From positions 310,001 to 374,000 of the forward strand of contig CANLPY010000002.1 in the NCBI GenBank assembly GCA_947493165.1: a stretch of DNA of 64,000 nucleotides. Direction: 5' to 3'. A program made the position numbers and the translations under genes. The stretch comes from an uncultured Erythrobacter sp. (GTDB taxonomy: Bacteria > Pseudomonadota > Alphaproteobacteria > Sphingomonadales > Sphingomonadaceae). This document shows positions 41,331-49,212 of this stretch, in pieces; within the stretch, counting starts at the first letter, position 1, and every line of letters begins with the position of its first letter. The notes under the pieces were generated by a model, which saw only the letters and a program-made list of their open reading frames with translations, was not told where the DNA came from and did no database searches.

Positions 41331-42548
41331 ATGCAATGGACGCCAACACGTAGCGCTGGTTTGGACCAGCTGTCAGATTTTCTTCCGCGAGCTGGGCGCA
41401 ATTACGCCGACACCCGCAATTACGATAACGGAACGCAACGCAGCAATGTATCCCAATTGTCGCCTTGGCTTCACGCTGGCCTGCTGAGCCAGGCGGAGGT
41501 TTGTGCAGCGGCACTTGAACAACATGGACCGCAAGCGAGCGAACAGTTCGTCGCTGAAGTGTTCTGGCGCGTGTATTTCAAGGGCTATCTTGAACAGCGA
41601 CCAAGCGTTTGGACGGCATATTGCAAAGATCGCGGCGCTGCGCTCAGCAAACTTCAGAGCAGTTCAAGTCATAGCAAAGCCTATGACGAGGCGGTACGAG
41701 GAAACACTGGAATAGAAGCGTTTGACCATTGGGCGCGTGAGCTGGTGGAAACGGGCTATCTACACAACCATGCCCGGATGTGGTTTGCGAGCATCTGGAT
41801 TTTCACGTTGAAGCTGGATTGGCAATTGGGCGCGGACTTTTTTCTGCGGCATTTGATTGATGGCGATGCGGCGTCCAACACGCTGAGCTGGCGCTGGGTC
41901 GCAGGACTGCACACCAAAGGCAAAACCTATTTGGCGCGGGCTGACAATATTAAACGCTACACTGCCAATCATCGCGAAGGCCCCCTTTCTGCAAATGGCT
42001 TAGCGGATGAAACAAACGCGCTGGAAGAAACGCCAGAGCACACTCGCCAGCCGCTCGATCTGCCTGATACGCCTGATGATGCGGCTTTCGATCAGCCCTT
42101 TGCCCTGCTGCTGCATGACGATGCGGCTAGCCATGTTCCGCTTAACCTGCCCGTCTGCCCAGCCTTGGTGATCGGCGCAGCCCGTCCTGACGCACGCTCG
42201 ACGCTTGGCGTGGCCGAGGCAGCTGCAACATTCGCGCAAGAGAGCGTGGCCGGCGGGGTCACTGCCGCTGCGCAGAACTATGATTGCCCATCGGCGCATT
42301 GGACTGACAATAGGTCGCTTGCGGACATATTGGTCGATGCGGGCATTCAGCGCATAGCCCTGCCCTATCTACCAACCGGATGGACGCGTGATGCGCTGTG
42401 GCCGGATCTCGCCTCAATGGCGAAAGACGGGCACATCATTAACCTGCTCCAGCCGCTTAATCGCTTGACCTGGCCGCACGCCAAAGCGGGTTTTTTTGGC
42501 GTGAAGAAGAAATCAGAAGGGATTTTGCAGGAGCTCGGCCTGATTTAG
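41331..42548 (+). CDS. Photolyase/cryptochrome-type FAD-binding protein with reversed domain order
   Basis: 405 residues. The N-terminal half is the FAD-binding part of photolyases: RNYADTRNYDNGTQRSNVSQLSPWLHAGLLS, ETGYLHNHARMWFASIWIF, LDWQLGADFFLRHLIDGDAASNTLSWRWVAGL. The usual N-terminal alpha/beta antenna domain is missing. Instead about 170 C-terminal residues look like an alpha/beta domain (FALLLHDDAASHVPLNLPVCPALVIGA, GIQRIALPYLPTGWTRD) and may be that domain moved to the other end. It could be a photoreceptor or repair enzyme. An EcfG-type promoter immediately upstream and the LOV kinase nearby fit light-stress use. Confidence 0.8.
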   Translation: MQWTPTRSAGLDQLSDFLPRAGRNYADTRNYDNGTQRSNVSQLSPWLHAGLLSQAEVCAAALEQHGPQASEQFVAEVFWRVYFKGYLEQRPSVWTAYCKDRGAALSKLQSSSSHSKAYDEAVRGNTGIEAFDHWARELVETGYLHNHARMWFASIWIFTLKLDWQLGADFFLRHLIDGDAASNTLSWRWVAGLHTKGKTYLARADNIKRYTANHREGPLSANGLADETNALEETPEHTRQPLDLPDTPDDAAFDQPFALLLHDDAASHVPLNLPVCPALVIGAARPDARSTLGVAEAAATFAQESVAGGVTAAAQNYDCPSAHWTDNRSLADILVDAGIQRIALPYLPTGWTRDALWPDLASMAKDGHIINLLQPLNRLTWPHAKAGFFGVKKKSEGILQELGLI

Positions 42549-42632
42549 ACAAGGTGCGGCCTGCGGCCATAGTTAACCCAACGCTTACACCTGCTGCGCT
42601 ATGCCTTGCGCTAAGAAAACAAGGCAAGGCAC

Positions 42633-43841
42633 ATGCAATATCCCAACCGATTGCAAACCGCATTGGTCTTTGATCAGCGGCACGACATTCTCGAAGCGGC
42701 AGTGCGTGATTTCGCCCGCATAGAAGAGATGAAAAGCGGCGCGATCTTTAATGTGCCAGAGAGCAATCCGAGTAAATTTTACCGGCTGTTCAACGGCGAT
42801 GAAGAATTGATGCTGACCTTTGAATATATGGATGGTCCAGCAAATGCTGATGCATTTCGGGGCCCCCTCGCCTCGACTATCACCGGCATTATGTGTCCCG
42901 ACATCCGCGAGCGCATAACGACATCGCAAAGCCATATTCTGGTCGAAGTATCGCACGGTGTCATGGGCGGGGTCGAAAATGATCCCAAGATCGCTGCCTT
43001 CTTGAGCGAGGTTGGGATGCCTAAGGCGGGTGCGAGCAAAGAGCAGTTCAATCGCAGGCTAGAGGTTCTGACATTGATGACGCGGATCGTCACAGATCAC
43101 GCAAAGCCAACCGCCATTCACTGGACCCAGTCAGATCAATTGTTCGAATATGACAATTTTGAAGCCTACGCCTCCAACAGTGATGCACCAGGGCCGCTGC
43201 ACGTTCACCCTTATCTGTTTGGGCCAATTGCTGCGCCAGGCGAACCACAGAAGATGGGCATACGCACATTTGGCGCTCGGCACTGGTTAGGCCGAGAAAT
43301 TCTGGTTGAACCAAACGTGCTGCCGTGGGCTGCCAACTATGAGACCATTCTCGCATTCTTGCGCATCGCCTCTTTAGAAAACGGCTATATCATACCCGAT
43401 GGTGATACATTTGGACCGGATGATCGCAGCCTTTCCTACCGCGTCGACTATCGTGACGCTGATCCTGAAGAGGGCGAATTGGGCGTTCCATTCTATGAAT
43501 TGACCCCGCTTAAACACATCAAATACGGCTTTGTCGCAGCGGACCATGTCCCTGATGAAAACGTCTTTGATGACCGCTCATTCCCGCCTGACATCATGCC
43601 AGAAGATGAGAGCGAAAAAGCAGAACTAGCAAATGAGTGGCGCGAGAAACGCGAGCTGGCTGAAAACGCCGGTGGATCGTTTGAAGTGCGCGCCATTGGC
43701 AACGGCGGCGCCGCGCCGCAACCTCCACGGCCTGATCCAACACCAACACAGGTCAGCGCGCCATCAGCCAGTAATCCGGGTATGCCAAGCCTATCAGGGC
43801 GAGGGCTGCGAGCGAAAGTGTTTGGCCGCAAGGGAACGTAA
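42633..43841 (+). CDS. Hypothetical protein, 402 aa, ending in an FGRK motif
   Basis: No family is recognised with confidence; parts such as AIHWTQSDQLFEYDNF and ENGYIIPDGDTFGPDDRSLSY faintly recall DUF4261-type proteins. It is soluble and acidic, without signal or membrane segment. The last 60 residues are Pro/Ser-rich and end SGRGLRAKVFGRKGT. A similar basic FGR motif ends the orphan at 44.4-45.3 kb and begins the one at 49.2-50.0 kb. AAGGCAAGG lies before ATG 42633. The gene stands in an accessory stretch of orphans. Confidence 0.6.
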   Translation: MQYPNRLQTALVFDQRHDILEAAVRDFARIEEMKSGAIFNVPESNPSKFYRLFNGDEELMLTFEYMDGPANADAFRGPLASTITGIMCPDIRERITTSQSHILVEVSHGVMGGVENDPKIAAFLSEVGMPKAGASKEQFNRRLEVLTLMTRIVTDHAKPTAIHWTQSDQLFEYDNFEAYASNSDAPGPLHVHPYLFGPIAAPGEPQKMGIRTFGARHWLGREILVEPNVLPWAANYETILAFLRIASLENGYIIPDGDTFGPDDRSLSYRVDYRDADPEEGELGVPFYELTPLKHIKYGFVAADHVPDENVFDDRSFPPDIMPEDESEKAELANEWREKRELAENAGGSFEVRAIGNGGAAPQPPRPDPTPTQVSAPSASNPGMPSLSGRGLRAKVFGRKGT

Positions 43842-43915
43842 CGCCCCGCAGCAATGCAGCGATTTTGGGAAGTTTGCTGGGCTAGTCCAGCCGACCTGAG
43901 ATTGAGAAACTGCGT

Positions 43916-44167
43916 TTAAGCAGTCTCAATTGCAGCCTCTGCTTCGGCCTTGGCAGCCGCTGCTTCGGCTTCTGCCAAACGGCGCGCGGCGCGTTCTTCA
44001 TCAGCCCGCGCACGGTCTGCAACCGTCTTGCGCGCTTGCTCTGCCAGACCGCGCCATGTTTCCTCGGCGCGTAAGTGGCGCTCTTTCACGTTAGCAAGAT
44101 CAGCCTTCTGCGCAGCAGCAGCCGCTTCGTCGGCGCGCTCGGTGTAGAATTCATAGGTCTGGGCCAT
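43916..44167 (-). CDS. Small alanine/glutamate-rich coiled-coil protein
   Basis: 83 residues, almost all helical: YTERADEAAAAAQKADL, ERHLRAEETWRGLAEQARK, ADEERAARRLAEAEAAAAK. Similar short ones occur widely in sphingomonads, with a pattern of R-A-E-E-x-W-R. The function is unknown. It is monocistronic as far as can be seen. Confidence 0.65.
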   Translation of the reverse strand: MAQTYEFYTERADEAAAAAQKADLANVKERHLRAEETWRGLAEQARKTVADRARADEERAARRLAEAEAAAAKAEAEAAIETA

Positions 44168-44378
44168 GCTTGGTCTCTCTTTTTCTGGTTAGCGCTTGCT
44201 TGGCCCCAGCACCCGCAGGCGTTGGCTAGCAATACCGCAGCGAATCGGCGGCGACGCTGGTTCTTGGAAACAGGCAAGCGGGTTAGCAGACTTATGCACA
44301 TTCGCCTAATCAATCGGGGTATGTGCCAAAAGGATGCAGCATTCGGCCCAAACCCGCGCATCCGCCGCAAGTCAGCAA

Positions 44379-45305
44379 TTATGCAGCTTTATCGCGCTTA
44401 GTGCCGCGACCAAACAGACGCGCGAAGAAGCCACGTGGCTGTGAGACCTCGCCTTCATTGTCTGCGTTCTCAGAAATCTTGCGGCGCAAGTCAGAGCCGC
44501 TCACTTCCTGTTCTTCCACCACCTCTTTGCGCTGGATGAAATCATCAGGAACCAGCGACGGAGCTTCAAAAACCGGGCGGCGTTCCACCGCCTGTGCTGC
44601 TTTACCTTCTTGAATGACGCTAACAAACTCTGGCCGCATATCTTCCAGACTTACAACAGCGCGCAGGCCCGCACCCGATAGATCGCGTTCAAATGCAGCG
44701 GCAATTGCTTGCTGACACCGCAATGCGCGCCACCAGCAGCCAAGCACATATTCGACATATCGCAGCGGCGCTTGATCTGGCGCGTCATCGCGAAAGAAGT
44801 GGCGCTGTTTGTGAAACAGTAAGGCTGTGTTGAGCGGGCCGAACCCATCAATCTCAAGGTAAAGCTCGAAGTCTTCTTCTTTACCTGCCCACGCCGGGCC
44901 TTCTTCACCGTGGCATTCCGCGATAAGATCAGCGGCCGGCGTGCTGGAAAACGCATAGCCTTCATCCGTATAGATCATGGCCGATAAGAACGGATCGTGC
45001 GTTTTGCCTTTCTCAAAGGCGAGATCAACCATGTTGGCAGCAACGATCACAAGCGTGCTCACTGGCTCACCTTCTAGGCCGTCGAGACTGTCGAGCAGAT
45101 CTTCAAAGCCAGTGACTTCGCACGTTTCAGGGCCCAGTTCGCGGCACAGCGCAGCGACAGGACTATCCATTGTCTCCAGCTCTGCGGCGAGCAATTTTTC
45201 AGCGGCGGCAAAGTCAGATACTGCAAAAAGCGTATGCAGCTGATCTTCGAATTGTTGTTCGCCTTCGGCGGTTGCAAAAACTTGCTGTAGACGATGCATC
45301 GTCAT
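44379..45305 (-). CDS. Hypothetical protein, 308 aa, ending in an FGR motif
   Basis: Soluble and acidic, no signal. Regions such as LAEGEQQFEDQ-like N-terminus, SAMIYTDEGYAFSS, FGPLNTALLFHKQRHFFRDDAP and RYVEYVLGCWWRALRCQQAIAAAFER are visible but match no known family here. The C-terminus is charged and ends GFFARLFGRGTKRDKAA, reminiscent of the FGRK end of the 42.6-kb protein. ATG 45305 follows AAGGGG. It lies on the other strand from that protein, with the coiled-coil gene between. Confidence 0.6.
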   Translation of the reverse strand: MTMHRLQQVFATAEGEQQFEDQLHTLFAVSDFAAAEKLLAAELETMDSPVAALCRELGPETCEVTGFEDLLDSLDGLEGEPVSTLVIVAANMVDLAFEKGKTHDPFLSAMIYTDEGYAFSSTPAADLIAECHGEEGPAWAGKEEDFELYLEIDGFGPLNTALLFHKQRHFFRDDAPDQAPLRYVEYVLGCWWRALRCQQAIAAAFERDLSGAGLRAVVSLEDMRPEFVSVIQEGKAAQAVERRPVFEAPSLVPDDFIQRKEVVEEQEVSGSDLRRKISENADNEGEVSQPRGFFARLFGRGTKRDKAA

Positions 45306-45482
45306 TGGCCCCTTAGTCACCCGTTCGCGCGGACCAGGCGGTGCGCGAGTCCATCTTTCGCCTCGCTAGAAGGAAGGCCTTCAGATGCGTTAACCGTACA
45401 TGGCTACCATGCAGTTAATGGACTGGGCGGTTAATAGGCTGGGCGGGTAATAGCGGTTGGTCAGATTTCACCGCTCCAAAGC

Positions 45483-45514
45483 AAAAGGGGCGCAGACCAA
45501 ACAGCCCGCGCCCC
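45483..45514 (-). terminator. Terminator of the cold-shock gene
   Basis: On the minus strand GGGGCGC and GCGCCCC form a 7-bp stem over a 14-nt loop and are followed by TTTT. It lies about 55 bp past the cspA stop. Confidence 0.7.
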
Positions 45515-45567
45515 TCTATACTGTCGTGACCAGCGCCTAATCGGCCCCGATCAAACCTGATAAGTGC

Positions 45568-45780
45568 TTAGTCAGCAGCCGAAAGGTTTACAGCGCTTTC
45601 CTTGCCATTACGGCCAGCTTCAACGTCATAGTTGAGGCGCTGGTCCTTATCGAGCGACTGCATGCCAGCTGCTTGAACAGCTGAAATGTGCACGAAGCTA
45701 TCGTTAGAACCATCGTCAGGCTGGATGAAACCATAGCCCTTGTCGGTGTTGAAGAATTTTACGGTGCCAGTCTTGGCCAT
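45568..45780 (-). CDS. Cold-shock protein, CspA family
   Basis: 70 residues. The RNP motifs are KGYGFIQPDD (K-G-Y/F-G-F-I) and DSFVHISAVQ (F-V-H). GTVKFFNTDKGYGF is the standard start, and NYDVEAGRNGKESAVNL ends it. It is a single-stranded nucleic acid chaperone. An intrinsic terminator follows. The 295 bp upstream contain the long leader expected for cold-shock genes but no motif that can be named. Confidence 0.95.
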   Translation of the reverse strand: MAKTGTVKFFNTDKGYGFIQPDDGSNDSFVHISAVQAAGMQSLDKDQRLNYDVEAGRNGKESAVNLSAAD

Positions 45781-46040
45781 GATTTGTCCCTTTCAAGAAC
45801 AAGTAGTTGCCCGCACACGTTTGAGCGCGGGATATGCATCAAATCGTCCGTTGAAAGGAAGTCGTCGTCTGGTTTACGCCGGGGAGCCGAAGGCCCAAGC
45901 GGCGGATCACAAATCTCGAAGTCCGTCGCAAATTTCGACGTCAGCAAGCGCGCCTTAGCAGCACTTTACACAAACGCCTAATTATTACCGGCTTTTGCGG
46001 TATTTGTAAGCGGTAAGTCGAGCCGCGCACCGGCCAATTT

Positions 46041-46065
46041 GGAACATGTGTGGGCGCGGTTCGTT
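46041..46065 (+). promoter_or_regulatory. EcfG promoter of the lipocalin gene
   Basis: GGAAC at 46041-46045, 16 nt, CGTT at 46062-46065, an exact match. The first good ATG, 46075, is 9 nt after it, so the mRNA should have almost no leader. An ORF start at 46039 would overlap the promoter and is rejected. Confidence 0.75.
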
Positions 46066-46074
46066 TGCTTATAC

Positions 46075-46641
46075 ATGATACCTGCTCAACCTCTACGCCC
46101 GCTCATCATCGCTCCGATCTTGCTGGCACTGGGTGCCTGCGTCGGCTCTCCGGGACCGGTTGGCAACCCAGCCGTGCCAGAGCCTGCGCGCGCCGTCGCT
46201 TTGCCTGCCTATCTTGGCACGTGGTACGAATATGGCCGCTACGAAGCGCCCTTTCAGGAAGGGTGCGAGGGCGTGACGGCGCAATATTCGCTGCGAGAGG
46301 ACGACAAGATCAAGGTCGTGAACTCTTGCTACAAAGGGTCGCTTGAAGGCGAGTTCAAGCAGTCCACCGGCAAAGCCAAAGTGGTTGACGGGTCAGACGG
46401 CGCAAAGCTGAAGGTCAGCTTCTTTGGTCCGTTCTATGGCGATTATTGGGTGCTGGACCGCGGCGAGCCCGGCACGAATGGCCAGTACCCGTGGTCAATC
46501 GTGGGGGAGCCAAGCGGGCGGTATCTATGGATGCTCACCCGCGAGGCAAAACCCAGCGCCGAACTGCGCGCCGCGCTGGAGGCACGCGTGCGAGAACTCG
46601 GCTATGACTGGGATTTGGTGAGGCTGACACAGCAGGATTGA
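46075..46641 (+). CDS. blc: Outer-membrane lipocalin (Blc-type) lipoprotein
   Basis: 188 residues. A short signal with lipobox LALGAC precedes the lipocalin fold: LGTWYEYGRYEAPFQEGCEGVTAQYSLRED (G-x-W-Y-E motif), NSCYKGS, FFGPFYGDYWVLDRG and the C-terminal WMLTREAK with the third lipocalin box. Blc binds fatty acids or lysophospholipids and is controlled by a stress sigma factor in E. coli. Here an exact EcfG promoter lies directly before the start, which agrees with stress control. Confidence 0.9.
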   Translation: MIPAQPLRPLIIAPILLALGACVGSPGPVGNPAVPEPARAVALPAYLGTWYEYGRYEAPFQEGCEGVTAQYSLREDDKIKVVNSCYKGSLEGEFKQSTGKAKVVDGSDGAKLKVSFFGPFYGDYWVLDRGEPGTNGQYPWSIVGEPSGRYLWMLTREAKPSAELRAALEARVRELGYDWDLVRLTQQD

Positions 46642-46658
46642 GTTTTTTGTCTGCGCCC

Positions 46659-47021
46659 TCAGATCTCCTTATCAGGCCGCGGGTCGTGCTTGTGCTTTTC
46701 CTGCTTGCCCAGCACGCGTTCCAGCCGCTGGGCCATAGTGTTCGCAGCCTTGCGAGCCGCCGTGTCCACATCGCTGGCGTGTTCGGTGACGCCGATTGGC
46801 TTGTCCCCGCGCGGGCGCGCTTCGATCATGCAGGTTTTATCATCCGCGCCGCCTTTGCGGGCGTTCTCATCAGAGACGTGCACCTCTAGCCGGGTCAGGC
46901 GATTTTCGAACCGAGCAAGCTTGTGACGCACGGCGTTTTCAATCCGCTCTGCGACGTTTGCTGTGCCCATAACGCTGCTGTCAGAGTTGAACTGGAACTG
47001 CATGGTTTCGGTGTTTGGCAT
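46659..47021 (-). CDS. Ribosome hibernation factor, HPF/RaiA family (short form)
   Basis: 120 residues. QFQFNSDSSVMG starts the beta-alpha fold; LARFENRLTRLEVHVSDENARKGGADDKTCMIEARPRGDKPIGV is the conserved core, then AARKAANTMAQRLERVLGK. The C-terminus is short, so it lacks the dimerisation domain of long HPF. It would bind the 30S subunit in stationary phase. ATG 47021 was chosen; frames further upstream carry no conserved sequence. Confidence 0.85.
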   Translation of the reverse strand: MPNTETMQFQFNSDSSVMGTANVAERIENAVRHKLARFENRLTRLEVHVSDENARKGGADDKTCMIEARPRGDKPIGVTEHASDVDTAARKAANTMAQRLERVLGKQEKHKHDPRPDKEI

Positions 47022-47457
47022 CGGGGGCGAGGCTCCTCTCTTAAGGGGGTTTGTTGTGGTAATGGATATGGGGATTGGAAGCGCAGGTTCCAGAAGAATC
47101 GGAAAGGAAATGATCCAATCGTCGCAGGCTTGGAATGGTTCGAGGCCGTGATGCCTCGCACGGGCGCCCGCCCGCCCGCAGCGACGCGGACTTGTCCGCA
47201 AGCCGCGAGGACATCGCATCGCGGATGCGATGCGGAACACAAAAACGCCTGACCGTGCTCCGCAACCAAGCCAGCTGCCTTGCGCCTAGTATCTTGGCGC
47301 AATCTTGATGGCCTGGAATGGTCCGGCGAGCGACCAGCGAGCCGCAAGCGCGACCCCGCGCCGGCCGGTTAGGCCGAAAGCCAAGCGAACGGATGTGAGC
47401 GCTGGCGCTTGAAGCCAAACAAAGACTCTTTCCCATCTTGGCGCTAGAACCTCGGCA
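47022..47457. other. 436-bp GC-rich intergenic region
   Basis: No gene is supported here. It contains repeat copy C (47172-47243). A second GC-rich stretch follows (47330-47420), with short inverted repeats such as CCGGCCGG and GAGCGCTGGCGC. Its possible translations are short and unlike any known protein. Confidence 0.5.
47172..47243. repeat. Dispersed GC-rich palindromic repeat, copy C
   Basis: On the plus strand: CCCGCCCGCAGCGACGCGGA, CTTGTCCGCAAGCCGCGAGG, ACATCGCATCGCGGATGCGA and TGCGGAACACAAA. It matches copy A closely and copy B more weakly. Translation of the minus strand gives SASLRAGGRPC, and of copy B's plus strand IASLRAGGRPC, confirming a shared origin. Confidence 0.6.
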
Positions 47458-47928
47458 ATGTCCCAAGCACAAGCCCCCATCACAATCCTGGTCGATGCCG
47501 ATGCCTGCCCGGTTAAAGACGAGGTTTACCGCGTCGCAGAGCGATTTAAGGCTGAGGTGCGCATCGTCAGCAATTCTCCTTTCCGCATCCCCGACCATCC
47601 GCGAATAAAGCGCGTTGTGGTCGACGACGGCTTTGACGCGGCGGATGATTGGATTGCGGAAAATGCGGACCCGCGAAGCGTGGTGCTCACCGCCGATATT
47701 CTGCTGGCGGAGCGGTGCCTAAAGGCGGGCGCGGCGGTGCTGTCTCACAATGGCAAACCCTTCGATGCCGCCAGTATCGGCAGCGCCATCGCAACCCGCG
47801 CAATTATGGAAGACCTGCGCGCCGGGATGGACGGCATCGGGGGCGGCCCACCGCCGTTCTCAAAGGCCGACCGCTCGCGGTTTTTGCAGGAGCTGGACCG
47901 GGTGCTAGTGAAATTGGGGCGAGGTTAG
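47458..47928 (+). CDS. YaiI/YqxD (DUF188) family protein
   Basis: 156 residues. ILVDADACPVKDEVYRVAERF, VVVDDGFDAADDWIAENADPRSVVLTADILLAERCLKAGAAVLSHNGKPFD and ATRAIMEDLRAGMDGIGGGPPPFSKADRSRFLQELDRVL are the whole-length family signature (cited by segments). The fold is NYN/PIN-like, so a nuclease activity is suggested but not proven. A diverged fragment of the same gene type lies 2.3 kb downstream at 50.06 kb. Confidence 0.9.
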   Translation: MSQAQAPITILVDADACPVKDEVYRVAERFKAEVRIVSNSPFRIPDHPRIKRVVVDDGFDAADDWIAENADPRSVVLTADILLAERCLKAGAAVLSHNGKPFDAASIGSAIATRAIMEDLRAGMDGIGGGPPPFSKADRSRFLQELDRVLVKLGRG

Positions 47929-47944
47929 GGAATTCTTTGGCTAG

Positions 47945-48160
47945 TTAGCCACCCAGACCCGCAGCCGCGTTTTGCCGATCTCGCTCTGCAATCGCAAGTT
48001 GAAGGCCGGTGTAGCAATACGGACCGACCATAAATTCGCGAACAAGGCGCGTCGTAATCCCCCCGGGCAAAGCATTACCAAAAGCGCGCTGCGCCGCACC
48101 TTCATCGTCCCATTCGGCCAATTTGTCCGCGGTCTCGCCCGGTCCGGCGATCCGTGTCAT
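47945..48160 (-). CDS. Small hypothetical protein, 71 aa
   Basis: MTRIAGPGETADKLAEWDDEG opens the protein, then AFGNALPGGITTRLVREF and YTGLQLAIAERDRQNAAA. No signal, membrane segment or known family. The ATG at 48160 overlaps the previous stop at 48157 (ATGA), so the two small genes are translationally coupled. This supports both being real. Confidence 0.5.
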   Translation of the reverse strand: MTRIAGPGETADKLAEWDDEGAAQRAFGNALPGGITTRLVREFMVGPYCYTGLQLAIAERDRQNAAAGLGG

Positions 48161-48360
48161 GACAGGTCCGGGCGCGGCGGCTCGCCACAAACGAAAGGGG
48201 TGCCGTTGTGAGGCGATCCGACGCCCTTGCGCATCAGCCGAATGCGCTTGGCGTAAAGTGCGATCAAATCGAAATGGTTCTGGCGTTCATCGGCATTGTC
48301 CGCCCTATACGCCTTCATCGCGGCAATTTGATGCGCGTGCAGGAGTTCGTTGAGATCCAT
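48157..48360 (-). CDS. Small hypothetical protein, 67 aa
   Basis: MDLNELLHAHQIAAMKAYRA starts the protein, then DNADERQNHFDLIALYAKRIRLM and a Pro/Gly tail. Short proteins with DLNELLxxHQ-type starts recur in sphingomonads, from memory. A Shine-Dalgarno (AAAGGAGC) stands before ATG 48360. It forms a two-gene unit with the 71-aa protein. Confidence 0.6.
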   Translation of the reverse strand: MDLNELLHAHQIAAMKAYRADNADERQNHFDLIALYAKRIRLMRKGVGSPHNGTPFVCGEPPRPDLS

Positions 48361-48443
48361 GGTCCAGCTCCTTTCTGAGAGTGTCGATGCCCGCCAAGGA
48401 CGAGGCCGGAGACGCAAAAACGCCCCCGGCCAAGTTCCCGGCC

Positions 48444-48701
48444 CTAGCTTTGCTGCTTGCTGGCCTGTTCGCCTTGGCTCTGTTCTGGCTGAGCGGACCC
48501 ATGCGTCATATTGGTTGCATAGGTGGTGCCGCCGTTCACTTGGCGCGTTTCGTAGCCAAAGTCTTGGCCTGAACGAGGCTCTTGCGCCTGCTGTTGCAGA
48601 TCAGCCTTGTTGAACGGCAACGCATCGCCTCCTTTTACCGGAGTGATGAGGCCGCTGCCTTTAGCGACATCGTATGATTTGATTTTTCCTGAATGAGCCA
48701 T
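48444..48701 (-). CDS. Cold-shock-domain-like small protein
   Basis: 85 residues. HSGKIKSYDVAKGSGLITPVKGGDALPFNKADLQQQ resembles the first half of a cold-shock domain (G-x-I-K-x-Y-D-x-x-K-G-x-G-x-I). The RNP2 F-V-H is not conserved and the tail is Gln/Ser-rich. Such CSD variants are widespread in alphaproteobacteria. It follows an AGGAGACGA Shine-Dalgarno. Confidence 0.7.
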   Translation of the reverse strand: MAHSGKIKSYDVAKGSGLITPVKGGDALPFNKADLQQQAQEPRSGQDFGYETRQVNGGTTYATNMTHGSAQPEQSQGEQASKQQS

Positions 48702-48764
48702 GAGGTCGTCTCCTTATTCCATGCAGGCGATCACAAATGACCACTTGTGCATGACTAAGAGGCG

Positions 48765-48950
48765 GAAAAGAAAGACAGAAATACTGATAAATACTATATG
48801 TCGTCGATTTTGACTTCTAGTAATATTTAGATAAGATCAAAATAATTTATTTCAATACTTCGAATTCAATTAAAATATTTTATTTTATTTTGGTCAAAGT
48901 TCATATTAACTGCTAAAAGCATACACTCAGCATTCCGCTGAGATTGGAAA
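48765..48950. other. AT-rich island
   Basis: About 185 bp with an AT share of roughly 70-75 %, with runs such as ATTTTATTTTATTTT, in a GC-rich neighbourhood. No gene is visible. It could be a promoter or UP-element region for the basic protein that follows, a nucleoid-protein site, or a sign of foreign DNA. Confidence 0.6.
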
Positions 48951-48952
48951 AT

Positions 48953-49087
48953 ATGATGGCCAAAGGTCAACAAAAGAAGAGCCGCGAAGCCCGCAAACCC
49001 AAAAAGGAAAAGGTCAAAACCAACGCCTCACAGCCGAGCCAGAAGCCCGGAGTAATCAAGGGGCTGGAGAATATGAAGAACGGTTGA
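48953..49087 (+). CDS. Small basic protein, 44 aa
   Basis: MAKGQQKKSREARKPKKEK is followed by VKTNASQPSQKPGVIKGLENMKNG. About a third of the residues are Lys or Arg. Similar tiny proteins starting MAKGQ(x)xSNRExRKPKKEK occur throughout alphaproteobacteria, from memory; the function is unknown, perhaps ribosome or nucleic-acid binding. There are two in-frame ATGs, 48953 and 48956. Confidence 0.6.
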   Translation: MMAKGQQKKSREARKPKKEKVKTNASQPSQKPGVIKGLENMKNG

Positions 49088-49212
49088 TCCGGCAAATGGG
49101 GATTGGGCCCCGGCCTGATCCCGCTTGGCGCGATTGCGCGATCCGCCGTTTAGCAAAACGGGGCAATCTAAACGGCAGCACTAACCTTCAAGGAAGGCGC
49201 ACACCACCACGC

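Noticed and set aside
46039-46074. Longer start for the lipocalin gene
   Set aside because: It would place coding sequence over an exact EcfG promoter and add residues ahead of the signal peptide; ATG 46075 gives a normal lipoprotein signal.
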